NCBI GenBank assembly: GCA_014529385.2
Contig: CM043959.1
Coordinates: 4,029,045-4,093,044 of the forward strand
Length of the DNA stretch: 64,000 bases
Origin: Adiantum capillus-veneris
Lineage: Eukaryota > Streptophyta > Polypodiopsida > Polypodiales > Pteridaceae
Reading direction: 5' to 3'
A program made the translations under genes and the position numbers. Of the stretch, positions 57,531 through 64,000 are shown one piece after another. Position 1 is the first letter of the stretch. Every line of letters begins with the position of its first letter. Under the pieces are notes generated by a model. It saw only the letters and a program-made list of their open reading frames with translations. It searched no databases and was not told the origin of the DNA.

Positions 57531-58840
57531 TTAAAGTGAGGTACTGGTACCGAACTGTATTGCGTCGAGGGAGATCGCCAACAAGGTCTTGAATCCTGGA
57601 AAGGACTCTTCGCCGGTCCACTCTGATGTGTGGGTCATGCGATACTTAAACTTCGTAAAAGTCTGCAACGCTTGCTTCTTTGCGCCGCGTAAAAAGCGAC
57701 ACAAAGTCATCTGTGGCTCCTTCGATGCTTCAACTTCGTCTATAGTCATGCGTCTACCTTCTTCAAGAATCTCTGAGGATGAAAATTCTTGAAACCACTT
57801 CCAATACAAAACCATGAACATACCCATTCCATATAAAGTGACTGGAAAAATACTGGTCTTTCGAAAAAACTGTGAACGCAATGAAGATGAACAAAGTGAC
57901 GGAGTGCCAAACCGTTCATCAAACACACGCAAACAATGGGGTCGAATCTTGACTTTCTGATCTAAATCAATCAACTGTGGCAAATTACAATGGAAATGCC
58001 TATGCTTGATGCTCAATCCTTTTTGTGCTCTTTCAGATACTGTGTCATGCCAAGGAAGAGACATGGAATGTGATTCCCTTGGGTGCAAACATTTCATCTT
58101 TTCATGAATAATCCGCATACATCCGTGCTCATTCATGAGTGAATCGTGTTCATCGTGCAATATGGCATGCCTGTGAAAAGGGATCACATAAGGACGATGA
58201 TTATAATACAGGAAAGCATCATGAATGAAACACTCGAACAATGCATGCCGACTAATCATTTGTACACATAATACTTCATGTGGGGGTTCTTTGGATCTCG
58301 ACTCAAGAGTCAAGATCGGTTCTTCGTGGTTGATAGAATCTTCCTGTGGGGGTTCTGTGGACCTCGACTCGAGAGCCAAGATCGTTCTTCGTGATTGATC
58401 GAATCTGCAATGAGGTTAGCTTCACTAGAGAAACTATCAACTAACACATCATCCTTGTGAACAATCATATCATCTTCATGCAAATTATCATGCTTGTGAG
58501 AAATCACATCTTGATCATCATACAAATCATCATGCTTGTCATTGTCATACAATTCTTCATGCTTATCATCATGCAAATCCTGTATGTCATGCTGTGGAGA
58601 AGAAGAGACTGAGAGAGTCTTCTTTTCCCGAATCTTTTGCATCTGTGCCTGTACTTGAGAAAAGAGTCGCAACATCTCTTGCATTCTTGCTTTGTTCTCG
58701 CGATCAAATTTTGCTTCTCTTTCATCGCACTCACGCGCTATGGCTTCGTATTTACGCTCTATGGCTGCCATTATTTCGTCGCTTTCTAACTTCCTGTCCA
58801 TCATCCTCTTGTCGAAAGCCTCCATAGGAGTTAGTGCCAT
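57531..58840 (-). pseudogene. Element B gag-like protein, one frameshift
   Basis: A frame from 58840 (MALTPMEAFDKRMMDRKLES) runs to 58310, and a second from 58379 to 57531. They overlap at a 66-bp tandem duplication, where the second copy lacks one base; the original protein was probably one chain of about 436 residues. The N-terminal part (residues 1-75) is a likely coiled coil rich in Glu/Arg/Lys. It is followed by an Asp/His-rich repeat (DDKHEELYDNDKHDDLYDDQ and onward to about 130), then the 22-residue repeat with SINHEEP and LESRS.EPP. The C-terminal half contains FRKTSIFPVTLYGMGMFMVL and TFTKFKYRMTHTSEWTG, a weak echo of chromodomain-like gypsy tails. No zinc knuckle seen. Family not recognised. 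Confidence 0.6.
58276..58408. repeat. In-frame-length tandem repeat (66 bp) in element B gag
   Basis: Units start at 58276 and 58342 (TC.TGTGGGGGTTCT). The second has GATCGTTC where the first has GATCGGTTC, a one-base loss that breaks the gag frame. Confidence 0.85.
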
Positions 58841-59436
58841 CCTTGGCGTAGATGGGAAAGGGGGAGGGTCGGAAAAACCTCCTTGTGGGGAAAACTCTTC
58901 TTCGCCACTCCCAGCTCACCACCTCCATGCAAAGTATCCATTCCGCTTCGGGTGATGACCATCCACTGAAGTCGTGGGTTCTTGTGGGTTCTTGTGGTCT
59001 TGGGTTCTTAAGTTCATGAGGAACTTGGGTTCTTAGGGGTCTTGGTTCTTGGGGTTCTTGAGAATCTTGAGGTCCTTGAGGTTCTTGTGGTTCTTCTTTA
59101 GCTTGCAACCTGTGTTAGAGAAGGATCTTCTCTTCATCCGAGTTCTGCTCTTTTCTGCGGGCGCACCCCTTAGAGGCCTTGCGCTCACACCAAGGTTGCT
59201 TTTTCCCACCTCACGTCGATTGGCCAGCCGCTAAGTGCACGGTCCGCTCTCGTTGAGTGAAAAGAGAAACAACGGGAGGCTAGAAAAGCCCTTCTTTCTT
59301 GGGTCTGTCACTCTTCAAAAACACGATTAGGAATCAACACGTCCAAGAGGTCTGGGGTTACGTGCAACCGCAACAAGCAAAAAAAAAAAAGTGGTTCTTG
59401 TGGTTCTTTCCTTGAGTGATACAGAACACTACTAAA

Positions 59437-59448
59437 GCTCTGATACCA
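59437..59448 (-). promoter_or_regulatory. Primer-binding site of element B
   Basis: The minus strand reads TGGTATCAGAGC, an exact initiator tRNA-Met site, one base inside the LTR at 59450. Between it and the gag ATG lie about 600 bases of leader with short GGTTCTTG-type repeats (about 58977-59095). Confidence 0.93.
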
Positions 59449-59449
59449 A

Positions 59450-60708
59450 TGTAAGGTGCATCGGAAGTGAATGTTGAACTTTGCTCAAGATGAGTGCTTT
59501 GAATTGTGCTCAAGGTTCCTTTTACTTAGGGAAGGGAGAGCCTTCCGTTCTTTATGAGAGAGTGCAAGTGATCACAAACAAAGTGGATAAACACTGTGAA
59601 TGTAGGTGCATGAGACTGAGAGATAGAGAGAGAAGAATATGACACCAGAATGTTCTCAAACCCTCCTCCGAAGGCCCCACTCTCTATGGCGAGAGCGGTC
59701 TACTTATGATTGCACAAAACTCTACAATGCTTTGGACTTGCCAACCGTGTCTACTACGGTGAGGAGGATGACGAGACGGGCTGAAATCTGCAAATGCTAA
59801 TGGCTGAAATCTGCAAATCTTTATCTGCTGAATCTGACTCTATGTCGGTGACGTTGTCGATGACGTCGGTACGACGACGACGTGGTGAAAACGCAGATGC
59901 TGAAATCTGCGTTTTCCGGGCTGAATCTGCAAACTTCGCGGGATCTGACCGTGCGGCGCGGATCTGCTGCGAGAAGGTGAGATCTGCGAGGTTTGGGACT
60001 TCTTCTGTGGGTTCTAACTGCTGAAAACTGAAAACGCTGAGTCTAGGGCTGATTCCGTCGCGAAGATCTGCAAAAACGCTGAGGTTGATCTCCAAACCAA
60101 AAACGCTAGGGGCTGAAATCTGTCTTTGCTGAGGAAACTGCTAACGCTAGGACTGATCTGTTGTCACTGGGGAATCTGCTATCGCTAGGGCTGATCTGTT
60201 GTGTCTTGTGGTCGCCGAGGCTGATCTGCCATGCAAAAACGCCAAGGGCTGATCTGTGGTTGCAAAACGCTAGGCCCTTGCCGAGTTGCAAAAACGCTAG
60301 GCCTGCTGGGATCCTGCTAAGAAGGTGCCTGTTGACCCGAAGTTCCTGCTGTCTCTCCTGCCAGAAAGTGCTAGCGCTAGGTTTCTATTTATACTTGCGT
60401 GTGAAAATTGCCCTACCCAGTTCCCAACAAAAGTCACTTAAAAATAATAAGTGAAAAATGTCAAAAATAGGGAAAATAGGTCTATGCATTGTAAAAATGC
60501 TCCTGATGATTCTAATGAAAATCTAATGATCATCTTGTGTGCAACCAGAGGATATGCATCTAATCTAAGTGTCTGGACATACACGGTCTGCGAACAGACT
60601 CAGAAAAGTGTCAGATCACTTCCTATTCTAGACTGACTGAACTGAACTGAACCCTGGTCATGCTGTAGCTTGTCCACGTACACATAGGGTTAGATGTGTC
60701 ACGTGACA
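59450..60708 (-). repeat. 5' LTR of element B
   Basis: 1259 bp, TGTAAGGTGCATCGG...GTCACGTGACA. The interior (59780-60330) is a patchwork of short motifs such as GCTGAAATCTGC, GGGCTGATCTG and AAACGCTAGG, also present in the other LTR. Confidence 0.93.
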
Positions 60709-60822
60709 GTTAGAAGGTGAGTGTAATGTCCGCTCTCTATGCTTGTCTTTTTGTGAATATGGCTTGTGTCATGTCATGTATGCAGGATGGATCTGGCTAG
60801 CGAATAACGTTGGTATCAGACC
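60709..60822 (+). repeat. Remainder of the interrupted plus-strand LTR and primer-like site
   Basis: After the GTTAG duplication the LTR continues to GAATAACG. Then TGGTATCAGACC (60811-60822) follows, one mismatch from the initiator-Met primer site. It indicates a plus-strand element whose internal region starts here. Confidence 0.6.
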
Positions 60823-61300
60823 TTCTTCCTACTCGTACATACGTCATGGCAACGAGCAAAAAACCATTAGAGCTCATGAGGCTATAATGGCGTAACCTGA
60901 CAGGCTCTCTACCCTCTTGCATAGGGTGGTATGGGACGCTACTAGCAAGAGAAGGGAGCAAGGGGGGCACAAGTTGATGGTGAGAATCTATGGTAAGTCT
61001 TTTTTTCCTTTTAGTCATTTGCACATGCATTCTCGTGTGTGGAGATTGATGCTAGTGACAATCACATGGTTGCAGGGTGTGTGTTTCAAGTTTTACTTGT
61101 CTCTCGGCTACTATTCCTACGAGGGTGTCCTTAGGAGTTGCCACCCTCGGACATGATAGTACCCTCTGCGTGCATGTCATAGCAAGAGGGATTTCACATT
61201 TTGGAGTTTCTTTATTTTGCAAGCGATTTATGGAGAATAGGGGACGAGAGATAGATATTTTTCCTAATTCTCTTTGTGCCATAATTGGAAAAATTTCCAA
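60823..61300 (+). other. Unassigned leader-like DNA
   Basis: Follows a primer-like site but shows no gag. Open frames on both strands lack domains. Confidence 0.4.
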
Positions 61301-61640
61301 AGAAGTTTCCCCTTGATGCAGTTAAGCACCAAGGGGAGTTAAGCTTTCCTACAAGAAGCTTCTTGAGAAGTTTCCTGTTGAGGTGGCTATAGCACCAAGG
61401 GTGGTTAAGCTTCCCCACAGGAAGTTTCCCTTGAGACAGCTAAGCACCGAGGGCAACTAGGCTTCCCCACCAAAGTTTACTAGGAAGCTTCCACTTGAGG
61501 TGGCTAGGCACCAAGCTTCCCCATAGGAATTTCTTGAGAAGCTTCCCCTTTAGGAGATTAAGCATCAAGGGTGGTTAAGCTTCCCCACAAGAAGTTTCCT
61601 AAACTTCCACATGAGGCGGTTAAGCATTCCGTCAATAAAT
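61301..61640. repeat. Minisatellite, five to six units of about 55-66 bp
   Basis: Units begin GAAG(T/C)TTCC and run through (T/A)TGAGG..G.TAAGCACCAAGGG, then GGTTAAGCTTCCCCACA. Six starts can be placed near 61301, 61367, 61421, 61484, 61538 and 61606, with substitutions and short deletions. The unit contains AAGCTT palindromes. Confidence 0.85.
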
Positions 61641-61980
61641 AGGTGCCGGCAAGTCATCCCAACTCCTTCAAAGGGGAGTGGAAGGAATGCAAAGAGACCA
61701 CCATTGACTGTTGGTTGGCAAAATGGACGGCCTACTTTGATTTGTGGACGGCACGCAAAACGGAGGCCGAAACAGTAAAATACAACCTACTGTCTATTTT
61801 TGCAAGTTTAGGTTTTTGACCCTATGATACCCCTAGACGCTTTGGGGAAGGATGGGATCATTGTACAGGTGATCTAATGCATTTTGGGGCAGAAAAAAAG
61901 GAATTCAGTGTGCCGCACATTCTCGCAAGTTAAGAATGTGCCCGTATGCATCGGGGAAGTCATCTTTTACACGGGAATTT
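61641..61980. other. Unassigned, no gene seen
   Basis: Between the minisatellite and the gypsy RNase H remnant I see no domain. The open frame from 61884 shows homology only from about 61990. Confidence 0.4.
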
Positions 61981-61989
61981 TGTCTGTGA

Positions 61990-63060
61990 AGCCTCTTGAA
62001 AAGCATATGCGATGGGCACACATTTTGTCTATGTTCCACTTCCACATTGTGCATGTGGAAGGCAAGAAGAATGTTGTGGCTGATGCATTATCAAGAAAAC
62101 CACAAATTTCAGTTGTGTCAATTCCTTATCATCGTGAGCTTGGTGATATCAAGGGACAGTATGCTAACGATGAAGATTTTGCAAGGATCTGAGCAGTTGT
62201 TAGATGGACAATGCCATTAGCAGTATCTCCTTAAGGATGGTTTTACGATGATGCATGGAAGACTGTGTGTCATTGGACCATTGCGACATAAGCTTATGGT
62301 AGAAAGCCATGTCCCACGATATGCAAGACATCATGGAATAGATGCAACAATGCAAGCAATCGAGACATTTTTTGTCGGCCTACCTTGAGGAGAGATGTGG
62401 ATGCATTTGTGCGAGCATGCGTACTTTGCCAAATGGTCAAGTTTGACAGAGTAAAAAGGTACCAAGGTTGTTACACCACTGCCTATTCCAGATAAGCCAT
62501 TCAAAATTTTGCTATGGATTTTATCTTTGATCTTCCAAGAACACCGACAAGAAATGATGGTATATGGACCATAATTTGCAAGTTCAACAAACAAGCCCAT
62601 TTTATTCTTGTCAGGAAGAAGATAAAATTTGACCACATGGCACGATTGTTCATGTACAATGTGTTTAAATTACCATGGTATACCATAGTCAATTGTCGAT
62701 GATCATGATCCTCACATGACGAGCCTATTTCGGAGAGGCCTGTTTGAAAACATGGGCTCTACGCTCAAGTTTTCCTCCTCATTTCATCCACAAATTGATA
62801 GGCAATCAGAAGAGGCTCATTCTACTATCTTAGATCTGCTAAAAAGGTATGTGTCAGACAATAAGGGCAAGTGGGAACAATATTTACCCGTGCTTGAGTA
62901 TGCATACAACAATACGGTGTACTCGTCAATAAGCAAGGCACGTTTTGAAATTTTTGAGGACAGCATAAAGGTTCGTTCCATTTCGCACAAAAAGGATAAG
63001 ATTTTTGAAGCAAATCTGTATGTAGAAAACATGGATGAAATGTAAAAGAAAATTATGCTT
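61990..63060 (+). pseudogene. Gypsy RNase H end and integrase remnant
   Basis: Starts with KHMRWAHILSMFHFHIVHVE and VVADALSRKP (last RNase H Asp kept). The zinc-finger region (about 62300-62470) is frameshifted. Then come MDFIFDLPRTPTRNDGIWTI (first integrase Asp) and a segment with DHDPHM-like coding (about 62698-62716) with a stop. 62716-63045 carries FHPQIDRQSEEAHSTILDLL, in which the catalytic Glu remains, and LEYAYNNTVYSS. Related to, but not the same as, the 44-50 kb gypsy. RT and gag are missing. Confidence 0.85.
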
Positions 63061-63214
63061 GCCTTGGAGAAGACTCAGGAAATGCAAGGAAGGTTTGCTG
63101 ATCGTCACTGACGTAAACTCTTGTTTTCACCCCGTGATTAGATTCCCTTACGATTTGAAAAGGCAAGATTAAAGAAGATGAAGGGCAAGAAAAAGTACTT
63201 GACAAGATCACCAA

Positions 63215-64000
63215 TGTTGGATATTGAAATGCCCAAAGGGCGGTAGACTTTAGCTTTCACCCGATTCTTTACTCAATAGACTTTACTTCAACTTTACGAC
63301 ACAGAGGAACTTCACAAATAGACCTCTGACTAAAATTAACACTTCACACAAACCACGGTTTGGTAGCTAGAGTGCTACCAAGCAGACAGCGACACCCTGT
63401 AGGCCCCAAAGACTGGCGGCCCTTTCGGTATTTCTTTATTCTTATAAAACTTGAGCAAAAACCTGTAAGTTCCTACGAGCTGTCCCGCTTTTACCAGGCT
63501 AAAAATGGCCTACTCTAGCCCAATTTCGGAAGCATAACCGCAGTAGGAGGCTTCACAAACAAAATCCACATGCAAAAGGTGACTTCCCCGGCGCATACAA
63601 GCACTTTCCCAAACCTGGCGAGAATCTGCAGCACGCTGAATTCTCTGTTTTTTGCCACGAAAATGCACCAGATCACTCATACAACCATCCCATCGCTTCC
63701 CCGAAGCTTCTAAGGGTATTAGGGATCAATTAGGGTCAAAACTCCAAACCTGCAAAAATACACAGCAGGCTGTCTTTTACTGTTTCAGGCTCTGTTTTGC
63801 GTGCCAGTCGCATCCGTAGCAAGCCCTCGTACTCCCGCACCTGTGGAGCTACTTGCCCTTTGAATCACACGAGATTTCTCACGATCTCTCCAAATTCACA
63901 TGTACTGTCACCAGCATGTGACTACTATCTATCCTTTTTGTTGATTTCTTTCTTATTATCTATTTACTCACTTTTTGGAAACACCCCTCGGGAAATCTAA
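63215..64000 (+). repeat. Probable 3' LTR, running to the right edge
   Basis: Begins near TGTTGGATATTGAAATG, shortly after the integrase remnant, and is homologous to 50701-51370. Contains AGGCCCCAAAGACTGGCG and TTTCGGTATTTCTTTATT. The end lies at or beyond the window edge; the last 60-100 bases (from about 63900) no longer match the other copy. Confidence 0.65.

Larger units (their letters stand above)
55756..60708 (-). mobile_element. Element B: gag-only non-autonomous LTR retrotransposon
   Basis: Two LTRs in direct orientation (55756-57519 and 59450-60708), GTTAG target duplications (55751-55755 and 60709-60713), an initiator-Met primer site at 59437-59448 and a purine tract at about 57520-57530 define a 4953-bp minus-strand element. 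The internal region is only about 1.9 kb and codes a single gag-like protein, with no protease, RT, RNase H or integrase. This matches the class known as TR-GAG elements. It must use another element's enzymes. Confidence 0.93.

Noticed and set aside
59049-59234. Short plus-strand frame upstream of element B gag
   Set aside because: Lies in the element leader, antisense to its transcript, with no domain.
50701-63960. A single 13-kb element bounded by the related LTRs at 50.7 and 63.2 kb
   Set aside because: The LTRs are strongly diverged, no primer site follows the left one, and gag/RT are missing between them; two independent old insertions are as likely.

Overview
This is repeat-dense nuclear DNA from a land plant. 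The evidence is Ty3/gypsy chromovirus and Ty1/copia elements with initiator-tRNA-Met primer sites, a nuclear gene with GT-AG introns for a bacterial-type ribosomal protein S5 closest to the plant mitochondrial form, hAT-like MITEs and long (GA)n tracts. The repeat content suggests a large genome (fern, lycophyte, gymnosperm or large angiosperm), but the lineage cannot be fixed from sequence alone. Apart from one intact retrotransposon and the S5 gene, most open frames are broken transposon coding regions.

Layout. 1-5703: old minus-strand gypsy (INT, RH, RT, PR, gag from left to right), running off the left edge, with a primer site at 5692-5703. 8398-27781: a minus-strand LTR element ('element A') with TAACA target duplications. 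It has gag/protease-like reading frames, no reverse transcriptase that I can find, and unusual internal repeats. Nested in its coding region is a young, apparently intact plus-strand chromovirus (11696-20556, TTGCA duplications, one 1649-residue Gag-Pol frame, LTRs differing at about six places). 28413-33247: decayed minus-strand copia (TTTAT duplications) inserted in a low-copy repeat; an uninterrupted copy of the same site lies at 37.6-38.05 kb. 33.3-38.6 kb: non-coding DNA, microsatellites and tandem duplications.

38.8-42.7 kb (minus): a multi-exon gene for organellar, probably mitochondrial, ribosomal protein S5, with six consecutive phase-0 introns. 44.2-50.3 kb: truncated minus-strand gypsy whose RT is split by a 1.4-kb insertion. 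50.3-55.7 kb: old LTR fragments, a 199-bp tandem duplication and a few exon-like segments with good splice signals (about 54.0-54.9 kb) that I cannot name. 55756-60708: a second non-autonomous element ('element B', minus, GTTAG duplications) coding only a gag-like protein. A hAT-type MITE sits in one of its LTRs, and the whole element lies inside the LTR of yet another plus-strand element. 60.8-64.0 kb: a minisatellite, a gypsy RNase H-integrase remnant and an LTR running to the right edge.

Insertion order readable from nesting: element A, then the chromovirus inside it; an unnamed plus-strand LTR, then element B inside that LTR, then the MITE inside element B's LTR. The least familiar content is the coding region of element A (a repeated 'Y.GYT.IW.P' motif, a duplicated gag-like domain, duplicated zinc knuckles) and the Asp/His-rich gag-only frame of element B.
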